A stretch of 64,000 bases of DNA from NCBI GenBank assembly GCA_050015055.1, contig JBEKCD010000002.1, forward strand, positions 163,352 through 227,351, read 5' to 3'. The position numbers and the translations under genes are program-made. Below, piece by piece: positions 49,576 through 58,879 of the stretch. The stretch's first letter is position 1; every line of letters begins with the position of its first letter. The notes beneath the pieces are model-generated. The model made no database searches and was not told where the DNA came from. It saw only the letters and a list, made by a program, of their open reading frames with translations. This DNA is from JBEKCD01 sp050015055. Its GTDB lineage: Archaea > Thermoproteota > Bathyarchaeia > Bathyarchaeales > Bathycorpusculaceae.

Positions 49576-51365
49576 ATGCCATGACAAAAACGGATATCGC
49601 TTGGGACTTGTCCGAAATATTCCCGAACTGCACGGACCCCTTAGTGCTGAAAGCCATTGGCAACCTTGGCAGAATGGCAAAGGACTTTGCAGAGAAGTAT
49701 CAGGGAAAAATCGGAAGCCTCTCAGCCGAGCACCTTGCAGAGTGTCTCAAAGAATTTGAGGAAAATCGGGCCAAGCTGGGCGATGTTACCCTGTTTTCTG
49801 AGTTATCATTTGCGGCCAACATGACCCTGCCAGAAACGCAGTCGCTTCACGACAGGGTGATGAAGATTGAAGCGAAACTGGGCAAGATGCTGGCGTTCTT
49901 CGAGCTTGAAGTCGGAGCCCTCGTCTCCAAGAATTCGAGAATTATTTCTGATCCGGCACTGGCTAACTACAGACATGCTCTCAAGAGGTTCAAGAGACTG
50001 GCTGCCCACCACTTATCAGAAGTTGAAGAGCAACTCATCATCGAAAAGGATCAGTACGGGGTCAAAGCCTGGGAAGAGCTGCAGATGAAGTGGCTCAACA
50101 CCCGGACTTTCGAAGTCGAAGTTGAAGGCAAGAAGAAAACACTGTCGTTCGGCGAAGCCAGCGGCCTATTCCCTCACCCTGACAGGGAGACACGCGAGTC
50201 AGCGTACAAATCAATCTACGGTCTTCTAGGCGAATATGGAGAGATATTCTCTTCAGCCCTCCGAAACACGTGCAACGACTGGCTGAACGTCTGTGAAAGA
50301 AGGAAGTACGCTTCTCCGATGCACGCAAGCCTGATAGAAAACGACATTGAACAACCGCCGATAGACAACCTCCTGGAGGCAGTCGAGAATCACGCGGGGC
50401 TGTACCGGCGCTTTCTCAAGCTTAAAGCCAAGATGATGGGGTTGCCAATACTCGGCTGCCACGACATGCTTGCTCCCTTGGCTGATGTGCCACGCACGAT
50501 GGTGAGCTACGACATGGCGAGAGACATGGTCATAAAAGCCTACAGCAGGTTCGACAAGGAGTACGCTTCTGCCGTGAAGGACATGTTCGCCAAGAACCAC
50601 TTGGACTCCTCACCGAGGTTCGGGAAGCAGAACGGCGCCTTCTGCGCAAGCTGGTACAACGGCAAATCTGCCTTCATACTCGACAGCTTCAACGGCAGAC
50701 TGCGTGACGTTTACACGCTGGCACACGAACTCGGCCACGCAACCCACGACTACTACGCTCAGGGAAGACAAACAATCCTGAACCTCAGAATCCCGATGAT
50801 CGTGGCCGAAACCGCCTCAATATTCGGAGAGCTACTCCTAACCGATCTACTACTAAGCGAAGCCAAGTCGGACTCGGAAAAAAAGGCGATACTCACCTCG
50901 GTCCTCGACATGGCAGGAACGCCAATCTTCAGGGTCACCGCCAGAGCATGGTTCGAACAAAGCCTCTACGGCGCACTCAAAAAAGGGGACTACCTCAACT
51001 TTGAAACCATGTGCAAACACTGGACCGCAGCGAGGGACCGGATATACGGGAACGCCGTCGAATGGTTCAACGAAATGAAAGCAGAATGGACCACAGTGCC
51101 CCACTATTACATGGCAAACTTCAGATTCTACAACTACCCATACGTCTACGCTCAACTCTTCGTATACGCTCTCTACCAGAAATACCTCGAAGAGGGCTCG
51201 CGGTTCGTGCCCAAATTCAAAAAAATGCTCTCAGCCGGCAGCAGCGTCTCCCCTCTGGAAATTAGCAGAATGGCGGGCCTCGACGTCAGCGACCCAAACT
51301 TCTGGAAACTCGGCACAAAACAGTACGAACACTTCATCAAGGAACTCGAAGAAATCGTGGCTTAG
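49572..51365 (+). CDS. pepF: M3-family oligoendopeptidase (PepF/PepF-like)
   Basis: This zinc metallopeptidase degrades short peptides in the cytosol. The active site HELGHATHD lies at about 385-393, with the third zinc ligand expected in the downstream IVAETASIFGE region (about 408). The N-terminal part (AWDLSEIFPNCTDPLVLKAI) and the length of about 597 residues are typical of archaeal PepF-like proteins. The ATG at 49572 overlaps the PAP2 stop (ATGA). Strong ending ELEEIVA. It is followed by a 716-base noncoding repeat region. Confidence 0.94.
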   Translation: MNAMTKTDIAWDLSEIFPNCTDPLVLKAIGNLGRMAKDFAEKYQGKIGSLSAEHLAECLKEFEENRAKLGDVTLFSELSFAANMTLPETQSLHDRVMKIEAKLGKMLAFFELEVGALVSKNSRIISDPALANYRHALKRFKRLAAHHLSEVEEQLIIEKDQYGVKAWEELQMKWLNTRTFEVEVEGKKKTLSFGEASGLFPHPDRETRESAYKSIYGLLGEYGEIFSSALRNTCNDWLNVCERRKYASPMHASLIENDIEQPPIDNLLEAVENHAGLYRRFLKLKAKMMGLPILGCHDMLAPLADVPRTMVSYDMARDMVIKAYSRFDKEYASAVKDMFAKNHLDSSPRFGKQNGAFCASWYNGKSAFILDSFNGRLRDVYTLAHELGHATHDYYAQGRQTILNLRIPMIVAETASIFGELLLTDLLLSEAKSDSEKKAILTSVLDMAGTPIFRVTARAWFEQSLYGALKKGDYLNFETMCKHWTAARDRIYGNAVEWFNEMKAEWTTVPHYYMANFRFYNYPYVYAQLFVYALYQKYLEEGSRFVPKFKKMLSAGSSVSPLEISRMAGLDVSDPNFWKLGTKQYEHFIKELEEIVA

Positions 51366-52081
51366 GCGGCACTTGCGTTGGCGACCCCCCTCTTTTTCAC
51401 TTGTAATGTCAGATGTAATCTGTAATTGTAACAAACCATGTTGAGAAACGGGCTGGAAGGCTGTTCAGAGTGGACTCGGCCCGTTTATTTGTAATGTCAG
51501 ATGTAATTTTCAATGTATGAGTCAGGGACTGTTGGCAGGGGTTGATTTTCAGCTGTTCACTTGTTATTTCGGATGTATGCCGTGCTGTAACGTTTCGTTG
51601 TTGAGCCGTGGTTTTGTCGATGCACACGCTCCACCTTAACCATGCGACGCCACTGCAACTGCACTGCATAGGTACACGTCTAAAGTGCGGCTTGGGAGAA
51701 ACGTGTTACGTTTCAGAGTCGACCCCCTGCGTTTGTTTGGTAACAACCGTGGTAATGTTGTGAGGTGACAAGTCATGGAGAAATTCATTGAAATCCACTT
51801 CGTTCGCAGTCGTCCCCTTTGTTCAATAGTAACAACCGTGGTAATGTTGCTTGGGTAATGTTGCAATCGTGTTGGCCTCGCCCCTTTTTTTTGTCTACGT
51901 CTAACATCATGTTAGATAACAACATCGCAATGTTGCGTTGTTTTCAGACTTCGAGGTTTTGGGGGTCAGAATCCCGACAGGTTGGCTGTGGCTCGAGAAA
52001 AATAGTCGCTTCGCTCAGGAGGTTCATCTGTATTTTGACTATGTATCTACGGTTCACAATTCTTTAATGTGTATTTGAACC
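51366..52081. repeat. Noncoding iteron-like repeat array, locus A
   Basis: The gap after pepF has no gene and holds six related units of about 60-90 bases. Each has a head of the type GACYCC..CC followed by T-rich sequence, then a core. The first three cores (51401, 51489, 51561) are TTGTAATGTCAGATGTAAT or variants; the next two (near 51752 and 51830) are GTAACAACCGTGGTAATGTTG-like; the last (near 51903) is ACATCATGTTAGATAACAAC-like. A perfect hairpin GAAACGT-GTT-ACGTTTC lies at 51698-51714. On the minus strand the core reads as two ATTACA blocks six bases apart, then AGTGAAAAA and a G-run. Units 1-3 are repeated at 62.86-63.07 kb. Confidence 0.75.
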
Positions 52082-52114
52082 TTGGAAGCAACGAGGATGA
52101 AAGAGGAAGATTCG

Positions 52115-53611
52115 ATGAAGGCTTACAGAATTCTTGCGATCCTGATTCTCAGCGTTTTCTCAGCTAGTGCGGTAGTGCCCGTGTTTGGAACGGATAGACT
52201 GCTTGCTTCAGATTTTCAGTTGGGCAGCTGGGACAAAGTGGTCGACTATTTCGATTTCAGCCGAGATTTTGCCGCGAATAACAGCTTGGCTGGTCCTCCA
52301 AGCGATTATCATGCATACGTGTACATGACCTATGTGAACACCAGCGGCTTGCAAATGCTCTACGCTGGAATGTGCAACATGACCTTCGGCGACAACAAGT
52401 ATCTCACGATACCGATGCAGACTTTCATGATGCACTACAAGAGTGAGAACAGCAGCAGAGACGTTTTGACGGCTTCTAACTTCCTGATGCTTCTGGCATT
52501 CAATGATAGTTCACAATCGCTCTACCCGGACTCTCCTGACATGAACGACAATCTCTGGTCTTCATTCAGTATGGGCTTCAACTTTTCGAATTCTTTCCCA
52601 AACGACACGTTTCCTTCAATGAACACGGAAACACAAATCTTTCCGCTAGCCAATTCCAGCGATGGACTGCAGTGGTCGTGGGGCATGACGTACAAAGACT
52701 TGACAGCCGTGTGGTGGAGAACATGGATTTCACCTGACAACCGCACTTACAACAGTCAGCCTATGGCCCTGACAACATACGATGAGTTAACGTTCAACTA
52801 CACCCTAACCATATCGCCAAACACGCACACAGCAACGCTAACCGAAAACCATGCCATAGGAAGAATTCGAGACCTTTGGTACTTCTGGAACTGGATCGTT
52901 CCACTATACAACCACTACAACAGCACTGGCTGCTACCGATACGGCTACAAGGTATCCAACGAAACCGTCTACGAATTCCTCCAGAACAACCAAATCAAAA
53001 TGAGCATCGTTGACTTCCAAACTTCAACAGTCATCGACCGCGACAACGTTGAGCAAGACACCTACAGCAACACAGCGAACGGACAAAATGCTACCGACAA
53101 CGAAAACATGGTGAGCAACTCGTCAATAACAACCTATACAGATGATGGCGAGAAAATCTTCGACACTTCCTTCGGCGCTAAGGAAACCTACAAGCTTTAC
53201 AACTACACCGCAGACCCAACAGAAACCACCTCCGACACTTACAACGCAACCGCCAGAACCGCCAAAATCAACGGTTTCGCACAGGACACGGACCTATTCG
53301 TTTTCCACATAGGCTTCATGAAGTACCTTCCATGGCTCGTCTACGACATGAACCCGCAACTCTACGAACAGGCCAAAGACAGCATCACAAACATGACTCG
53401 GGCAAACTACTTCTACATAATCGCCTACCCAGCCTACAGCGGCTACAGAATCGAGCAAGACCCAGTCTTCACAGCTTACATAACTCCGCAGACGGTTCCA
53501 GAGCTCCAGCCAAGCCTGATTCTACCCATGTTCATCGCCGTCACCGCCTTCGCCATTCTCTACACGAGGAAAAGGCAACTGAGCAAAGCAAGAAACCACA
53601 TCCAACCCTAA
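52115..53611 (+). CDS. Secreted, C-terminally anchored surface protein, unknown
   Basis: A signal peptide (MKAYRILAILILSVFSASAV) precedes a large exported domain rich in Asn, Ser and Thr with more than ten N-X-S/T sites, followed near the C-terminus by PELQPSLILPMFIAVTAFA and a basic RKRQLSKARN tail, the form of an archaeal surface-anchor signal. The frame opens at 52082, but the ATG at 52115 best fits the signal peptide. No enzyme motif was seen. It is probably a glycosylated envelope protein. Local base composition matches the genome. Confidence 0.78.
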   Translation: MKAYRILAILILSVFSASAVVPVFGTDRLLASDFQLGSWDKVVDYFDFSRDFAANNSLAGPPSDYHAYVYMTYVNTSGLQMLYAGMCNMTFGDNKYLTIPMQTFMMHYKSENSSRDVLTASNFLMLLAFNDSSQSLYPDSPDMNDNLWSSFSMGFNFSNSFPNDTFPSMNTETQIFPLANSSDGLQWSWGMTYKDLTAVWWRTWISPDNRTYNSQPMALTTYDELTFNYTLTISPNTHTATLTENHAIGRIRDLWYFWNWIVPLYNHYNSTGCYRYGYKVSNETVYEFLQNNQIKMSIVDFQTSTVIDRDNVEQDTYSNTANGQNATDNENMVSNSSITTYTDDGEKIFDTSFGAKETYKLYNYTADPTETTSDTYNATARTAKINGFAQDTDLFVFHIGFMKYLPWLVYDMNPQLYEQAKDSITNMTRANYFYIIAYPAYSGYRIEQDPVFTAYITPQTVPELQPSLILPMFIAVTAFAILYTRKRQLSKARNHIQP

Positions 53612-53706
53612 TCCTCCATTTCTCTTTCTATCTTACGGCTAAAAGCCTGCAGCTCCTTTGTCGCGTCTTGCATTTCAACCTGGACACTACACGTGTCGCC
53701 GTTTCA

Positions 53707-56547
53707 CTAGTGTTTCAGCCTTTTCCTCACGATTTCTTCGGCCTTCTTGACCGCTTCAGCAAGTCTTTCAGTCTGCGTCCCGCCGCCTTGAGCAAAGTTG
53801 GGTCTTCCACCTCCTCCGCCCCCGATGACTGCAGCCGATTCTTTGACCACCTCTTCGGCATTCACTCCCCTATCTAGGGCGGCTTTTCCGGCCATCACCA
53901 TTATTCTCGCGTTCTTCCCGTCTGATCCATAGAATAACGTGACCGTTGCCTCGTCTCTCTTGATTATTTCGTTTGCAGTCTGAACCATTCGGTCGATGTC
54001 AATGGATTCATGAAAATCTCTGATTACCAGTTTGACGCCCGCTATTTCCTTGTTTTCTACAATCTCAACCTCGTCCTTCAGTTTTGCACTGTCCTGAACT
54101 GCTATTTCTTTGATCAGTCTTCTTCTTTCAACGTTCGCTTCCTTCAGCTCTTTAACAAGCTTCTCCGCCGTCTTGTCCAACTTTTCCAGAGGGGCGTTCA
54201 ACGTTTCAGAAACTCTGAGAAGCAGTTCCTCATTCTTTTGAACAGCCTTGACTGCTGGAATTCCGACTGAATAGACGAGCCTCTCAACGCCATCCTGAAC
54301 TCTTTCCGAATGGACTATTTTGAGAAACCCAATCTCCCCCGTGCCTTTCAGATGCGTCCCAGCGCAGGCTTCAACGTCCCAGTCTCCGGTTTTCACAACT
54401 CGGATTTCTTTTCCGGGCACTGCTCCACCCTGGTAAAGCCTGAAACCGTAGAGACTTTCAGCCTCGTTCCTTGGCATCCATTTCGTCTCAACCTGAATGT
54501 TCCTCAGAACAGCCTCATTCGCCAAAGTCTCTATCTTCTGCACCTCTTCAAGCGTTAATCTGCGGTAATGCGAGATGTCAAGCCTCGAGGTCTCGATGCC
54601 TTTCTGCGTTCCATACTGCCAAACATGCTGACCCAGAACTCGCCTAGCAGCCCCACTTACCACGTGGGTCGCAGTGTGATTCTTCATGAGGCTGTAACGT
54701 TTCTCCCAGACGATGACTCCTTTGACCGCGCTGCCTTCTTTAGGAACAACGCCCTTCACCCTGTGAACGATAACCCTGCCCACTTTTTGAACATCAACCA
54801 CTTCAGCCCTCTCACCTTCGAACGTTAAGTGCCCGCTGTCCGCCGGTTGTCCACCGCCTTCAGGAAAGAAGCAAGTCCTGTCAAGCACCACATATTCTGT
54901 GTCAATCACTCTCAGAACCCTTGCTTCAAACTCTCTCATGTACTGATCCTCATAGTACAACGCCACGGTTTCAGGAAGGTCAGAGACTTTTGTCTTCAAC
55001 TTTTGTTCAAACGTGGCTTCCTCTTCCAAAGGTGCCGAAACCTGCATGTGCCTCTCAGCTATCAAATTATAGAAATTGTCTGGAAGCTCCACGCTGAAGC
55101 CTTCCTTTTCCGCAGCCTGCTTGACTATCTCAGGCGGCAGCCCGTGAGAGTCATAAAGTTCCGTCAACGTTTCCACTGGAATCGTCTTCTTTCCCTCTTT
55201 TCTCAGCTCGCCGGAGATGCGCCTGACCATTCCCTCTCCGCGCTTAATGGTTTCCTCGAATTTTTCTTCTTCGACCTTGAGCATCTCCATTATTTCGTTT
55301 CGCATCTCCTTCAAGTGGGGATAATCCTTGGACCACAGTTTCACCTGCATGTCCACGATGTCGTAGAGCTTGTCAGATATCCCCAGCATCCTTAGCAGGC
55401 GGTAGACTCTGCGGAAAATGAGGCGAGCCAAGTAGCCTTCTTGGATGTTCGAAGGAACTACGCCTTCGGAGAGTATAAAACTCAAACACTTAGTATGGTC
55501 CGTAACTGCAAAGGCCTTCTCAATCGGGCCTACAAACTTTTCCAGTTCGTCTACCCTTATTCCCACAATCTCTGCTTCTTTCTTTCGAGTTTCAGCCCTG
55601 CTAGCCATTTTGTCCAAGTTCACTAAACCTGAAGCTTCCGCCACTCTCTTCAAGAGTTCATAGTTTATTCTGGTCATGCCAGCCATCTTGAAGACTCTCT
55701 CAAGCACGTCTCCATAGATTGCATGGAAACCACTCGGTGCGCCTTGGGAAAGCCATGCATAGCGGTCCATGCCGTAGCCCGTGTCAACCGTCCGAATTGG
55801 CAACTTGACAAAGGCGTCGTTGACGACCTTGAACTGCATGAAAACTAGGGTATCCACCTCTAAACCTCTGATGATGGATTCTACGCATGGTCCTGCGTTT
55901 CCTCCGCCGCACCAAACCTCCTCCTTGTACACGATCTCCTCGGACTTGACGCCCAAGACGTTTGTAACGAAGTCGTGCTGGTACCTGACGGTCTGGTCTT
56001 TCCAGTACACCTCCTTGTCAGGATAGTTAAACGCGTGCGCTCCGCCCATCTCAAAAATCGTCTCGTGTCTGCCAAACGTGGGACCCGTGTTATCTATGTC
56101 CACTAGGCGTATGCAGGGTTGAGAGATTACCAGCGGATTTGCTGGTGGAGGAGCAATTCCGTCAGTGACGTATGGTTGAAAGTCAATTATGCTCGCATGA
56201 GTCAGGTAGATGTCGCCTCTCCATCTTGCCACGACAGGATAAGGCCTTATGCGTACGTGACCGTTTTTCTCGAAGAAGGAGAGAAAAGCCTCCCGCATCT
56301 CGCTCAGACTGAACTTTCTGCGCGTGGGCGGATTATCTATGAAAGTGTAAGATGCGCATCCTTCTGAAGTTGCCTCACCGCAAGTGACCTGATCTGCAAG
56401 TAGCGTCCAAAAATGTTCCCCGCACTTGGGGCACAATTTTCTAACGTAGTCTTGCTCTTTGAAAAACGGGAGGTCGTATTCCTCCTTTGGGAACTGCTTC
56501 AAGTCATAAACACCTGAACTATGGACTCCGATTTCTAGGATTAACAA
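53707..56547 (-). CDS. alaS: Alanyl-tRNA synthetase, archaeal type
   Basis: This class II synthetase charges tRNA-Ala and edits mischarged Ser/Gly. The archaeal N-terminal zinc part (VRKLCPKCGEHFWTLLADQVTCGE in part), the catalytic core (RIRPYPVVARWRGDIYLTHASI, MGGAHAFNYP, EEVWCGGGNAGPCVE, VDTGYGMDRYAWL), the editing domain with zinc ligands NHTATHVVSGAARR and CAGTHLKGTGEIG, and the glycine-rich C-terminal GGGGGGRPNFAQGGG are all visible. The start is uncertain: TTG at 56547 lies very close to the TATA-like AGTTTAAATG, and the TTG at 56502 (LKQFPKEEYDL) may be real. Confidence 0.95.
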   Translation of the reverse strand: MLILEIGVHSSGVYDLKQFPKEEYDLPFFKEQDYVRKLCPKCGEHFWTLLADQVTCGEATSEGCASYTFIDNPPTRRKFSLSEMREAFLSFFEKNGHVRIRPYPVVARWRGDIYLTHASIIDFQPYVTDGIAPPPANPLVISQPCIRLVDIDNTGPTFGRHETIFEMGGAHAFNYPDKEVYWKDQTVRYQHDFVTNVLGVKSEEIVYKEEVWCGGGNAGPCVESIIRGLEVDTLVFMQFKVVNDAFVKLPIRTVDTGYGMDRYAWLSQGAPSGFHAIYGDVLERVFKMAGMTRINYELLKRVAEASGLVNLDKMASRAETRKKEAEIVGIRVDELEKFVGPIEKAFAVTDHTKCLSFILSEGVVPSNIQEGYLARLIFRRVYRLLRMLGISDKLYDIVDMQVKLWSKDYPHLKEMRNEIMEMLKVEEEKFEETIKRGEGMVRRISGELRKEGKKTIPVETLTELYDSHGLPPEIVKQAAEKEGFSVELPDNFYNLIAERHMQVSAPLEEEATFEQKLKTKVSDLPETVALYYEDQYMREFEARVLRVIDTEYVVLDRTCFFPEGGGQPADSGHLTFEGERAEVVDVQKVGRVIVHRVKGVVPKEGSAVKGVIVWEKRYSLMKNHTATHVVSGAARRVLGQHVWQYGTQKGIETSRLDISHYRRLTLEEVQKIETLANEAVLRNIQVETKWMPRNEAESLYGFRLYQGGAVPGKEIRVVKTGDWDVEACAGTHLKGTGEIGFLKIVHSERVQDGVERLVYSVGIPAVKAVQKNEELLLRVSETLNAPLEKLDKTAEKLVKELKEANVERRRLIKEIAVQDSAKLKDEVEIVENKEIAGVKLVIRDFHESIDIDRMVQTANEIIKRDEATVTLFYGSDGKNARIMVMAGKAALDRGVNAEEVVKESAAVIGGGGGGRPNFAQGGGTQTERLAEAVKKAEEIVRKRLKH

Positions 56548-56775
56548 AACACGGACATTTAAACTATTTCGCCCGTGTTCTCACACGCGCTGGTGGCTTA
56601 TCCAAGCCCAAATCCGAGCAAAAACCGTCTAATTCCGACGTTCAATTGAGAACAGGTGGAGAAACGATCCCGTTCCTTCAGACACTTCTTCTTGGTCATG
56701 CATTCGCGCGTTTGATTTAAATGCGCTTTGATCATAAGCACTTCATGGCACAAGACAGGCGGGAGGTGAAAAGCG

Positions 56776-57024
56776 ACGGACATATTTGACATCTACTTGC
56801 TGAACCTGTTAGCCACCTTAGGCATGTTCGCAGTTCTGATTTTCCGTGCATGGCTCGAACTGAGGAACTACCGATTGATGTGGAAAGAGCTAGAGTGGCG
56901 GGAGACGTATCATACCATGGGACGCATCCTTAAAGCGGAAAAAGACCTCTTCTCAAAGGTCGAAGGCGGCGACGAACTGTATCAAATGTTGTGCGAAATC
57001 TTCAACGTAAGAAACGGAGCTTAA
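56776..57024 (+). CDS. Small single-helix membrane protein, apparent ACG start
   Basis: The protein is about 83 residues, with one membrane helix (LLNLLATLGMFAVLIFRAWLE) and a charged C-terminal region (ELEWRETYHTMGRILKAEKDLFSKVE). A strong Shine-Dalgarno GGGAGGTGA (56761-56769) lies just upstream. The first codon at the right distance is ACG at 56776, giving T/M-DIFDIYLLNLLATLG; the next normal start is TTG at 56797, too far from that site. It is either a non-standard start or an ATG-to-ACG error. Its stop shares the TTAA with the tiaS stop on the other strand. No family recognised. Confidence 0.55.
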   Translation, partial: TDIFDIYLLNLLATLGMFAVLIFRAWLELRNYRLMWKELEWRETYHTMGRILKAEKDLFSKVEGGDELYQMLCEIFNVRNGA

Positions 57025-58358
57025 GAATGCCAGTTTTCAGTCAGTCCTTCACGTGCTCCGTGGCGTTTTTCCATTCCGTAACGGACAGATGGCTTGGTTA
57101 AATGTCTCTGAGATCTTGTTGAGCTTATGTACAGGCCTTTTCTTATCTCACGGTTCATCCTGACCTCAACCTTTCTGACACTCGTGTCTCTCAGTCCGCA
57201 TTTTTCACACCTGAAACCCTTGTTCTTGCCCATTGATTTTAACCGTTTGCCACACCTTGGGCAGATCGGGTTTCGATAAACAATCTTTTGGGCCAGTTTC
57301 AGCAGTCGGATCTTTTCAAGATTCACCGTTAGAGGCCTCCCCCGTGAAGGAGCTCGAACGCTGCCGAAAACTTCTATGCAGTCTCCACTCATCAGTTCTC
57401 TCGCAGCGCGGCTTAGAGCACCGCTTGGTTCATACGCGGCGCAGTCAACCAGAGCGCTCTCATCTCTGACTGGGAAAATTATGTGTCTTCCACGAATCAT
57501 CTTCGGGTTCGCTGCGACAATTGCCTTTGCGATGACCGAACTGTACGGTCTAAGTTGGCTCAGATTACTGATTCTTTTGAGATGTGCGTCTGTTCCTTGG
57601 TTCGAGCGGAAAATGACCCATCTTTCAACGGGTTCCAGCGGTTTGACCATTTCAAATGCTTTCTTCACGATTTCTGGAGTCTCGCCCCTGATGCCGAAAA
57701 GAATCGGGTCGGGTCCTCGAGGCGTGATGATGACCCTGTGTCTCTCCGTGTCAACGTTGTTAAACGTGTATGGTGCTGTCGCCTCGTCCATTTCGAAGAT
57801 TGAAGTTTCGTCCACTCTTCTCTCCAGTCCGTACTTCTTTGGAATTCGATACGCAAGAATCTCGTAGGTGCAGTCTCCCTGAAACGTTTCGCCCATGGCT
57901 GCCAAACCGCCGATGATTCCTCTGCCATTCTTGAAACCCACGGCTTCTCCGTTGAATTTCGTCAGAAGCTTTGAGGCTTCCTTGAACGTTACGATTCCCG
58001 TTATAGCATGTTTTGCAAAAACTCTGACTTCCTTCGGGATTCTCACTTTTTCAAGGAAGACCACACCAGGGTCTGTACCTCTGAACTCCAGATCTGCTTT
58101 TTCTTCGACCGTGGATATGACTGTCTCTTTTATTTGATTCGTGGCGTTTTTGTCGTGTCGTATTCTTAGGCACAGGGCACCGTTTCCTCTGGTCTTCCAG
58201 GGTACGTTTGGGTTCAGTCTGATCAGGCTTGGATAATCGATGAAGCCTGCGCCGAGCTTCTGCAGTTTCTCGACAAGAAGGGCGGCAACGTAGGTTGTGC
58301 AACCCTTCCTCGTTGAATCTGTATCGTCCAGTCCTATGTGCATCGTTTTCTGGGGCAT
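57021..58358 (-). CDS. tiaS: tRNA(Ile2) 2-agmatinylcytidine synthetase
   Basis: TiaS attaches agmatine to C34 of tRNA-Ile2 so that it reads AUA, an archaea-specific step. The ATP-dependent kinase-like region starts GLDDTDSTRKGCTTYVAALL (about 9-28), followed by GNGALCLRIR, FLEKVRIPKEV, NGRGIIGGLAAMG, and the OB domain with RGRPLTVNLEKI. The C-terminal zinc ribbon is CPRCGKRLKSMGKNKGFRCEKCG in two pieces (about 395-417). The 445-residue length is normal. It is convergent with the small membrane protein. Confidence 0.95.
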   Translation of the reverse strand: MPQKTMHIGLDDTDSTRKGCTTYVAALLVEKLQKLGAGFIDYPSLIRLNPNVPWKTRGNGALCLRIRHDKNATNQIKETVISTVEEKADLEFRGTDPGVVFLEKVRIPKEVRVFAKHAITGIVTFKEASKLLTKFNGEAVGFKNGRGIIGGLAAMGETFQGDCTYEILAYRIPKKYGLERRVDETSIFEMDEATAPYTFNNVDTERHRVIITPRGPDPILFGIRGETPEIVKKAFEMVKPLEPVERWVIFRSNQGTDAHLKRISNLSQLRPYSSVIAKAIVAANPKMIRGRHIIFPVRDESALVDCAAYEPSGALSRAARELMSGDCIEVFGSVRAPSRGRPLTVNLEKIRLLKLAQKIVYRNPICPRCGKRLKSMGKNKGFRCEKCGLRDTSVRKVEVRMNREIRKGLYISSTRSQRHLTKPSVRYGMEKRHGAREGLTENWHS

Positions 58359-58448
58359 TCGTCTAAACTCAGCTGTACCAGAATTAGGAGTAAGGGTGAA
58401 ATATAAGCGGAGAATTGTGGGGTCGAAATAAAAAGGAGGGAATGCGTG

Positions 58449-58694
58449 CTATTTCTTTGCTGCTTCTTCTACAACGATCATTGTGAGGGTTGATCTGACT
58501 TTGTCGAGTCTTCTGACTTTCCACGTGACGATTTCCTTAAGCCTGTCCATCGTGTCTGCGCTCACTCTGGCGATTATGTCGTAAACTCCGTAGACAGCGT
58601 TTGCTTGCTCTACTCCTTCAACCTTCTTCAGGTCTTTGAGTACGTCGCTTTCTGAACCGATCTCGGTATTGATTAACACGAAAGCTGTTGGCAT
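58449..58694 (-). CDS. Stand-alone Lrp/AsnC-type ligand-binding domain protein
   Basis: The 81-residue protein is an effector domain without HTH: TAFVLINTEIGSESDVLKDLKKVEGVEQANAVYGVYDIIARV in part, then DKVRSTLTMIVVEE. It is similar in type to the protein at 4012-4281 but more typical of the single-domain family (AVYGVYDIIA). It is divergent from nnr with 185 bases between. The ligand and partner are unknown. It lies 90 bases from the tiaS start on the same strand and may be transcribed with it. Confidence 0.9.
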   Translation of the reverse strand: MPTAFVLINTEIGSESDVLKDLKKVEGVEQANAVYGVYDIIARVSADTMDRLKEIVTWKVRRLDKVRSTLTMIVVEEAAKK

Positions 58695-58879
58695 TTAAAT
58701 CTCCACAGTTATGTTTGTGTATATGCATTAAAATATTTTGCTACACTTTGGGTCAAACTCTTCGTGCCTTCTGCTTTCTGCGGTTCCGTGGGGCTAAGCC
58801 AGTTGTGCTGTGTCTCTTTTGCGAAGAGTACGGATACGCTTATCTTTGTTTTCTGGACACTAGTTTATCGGGCTTTGGT

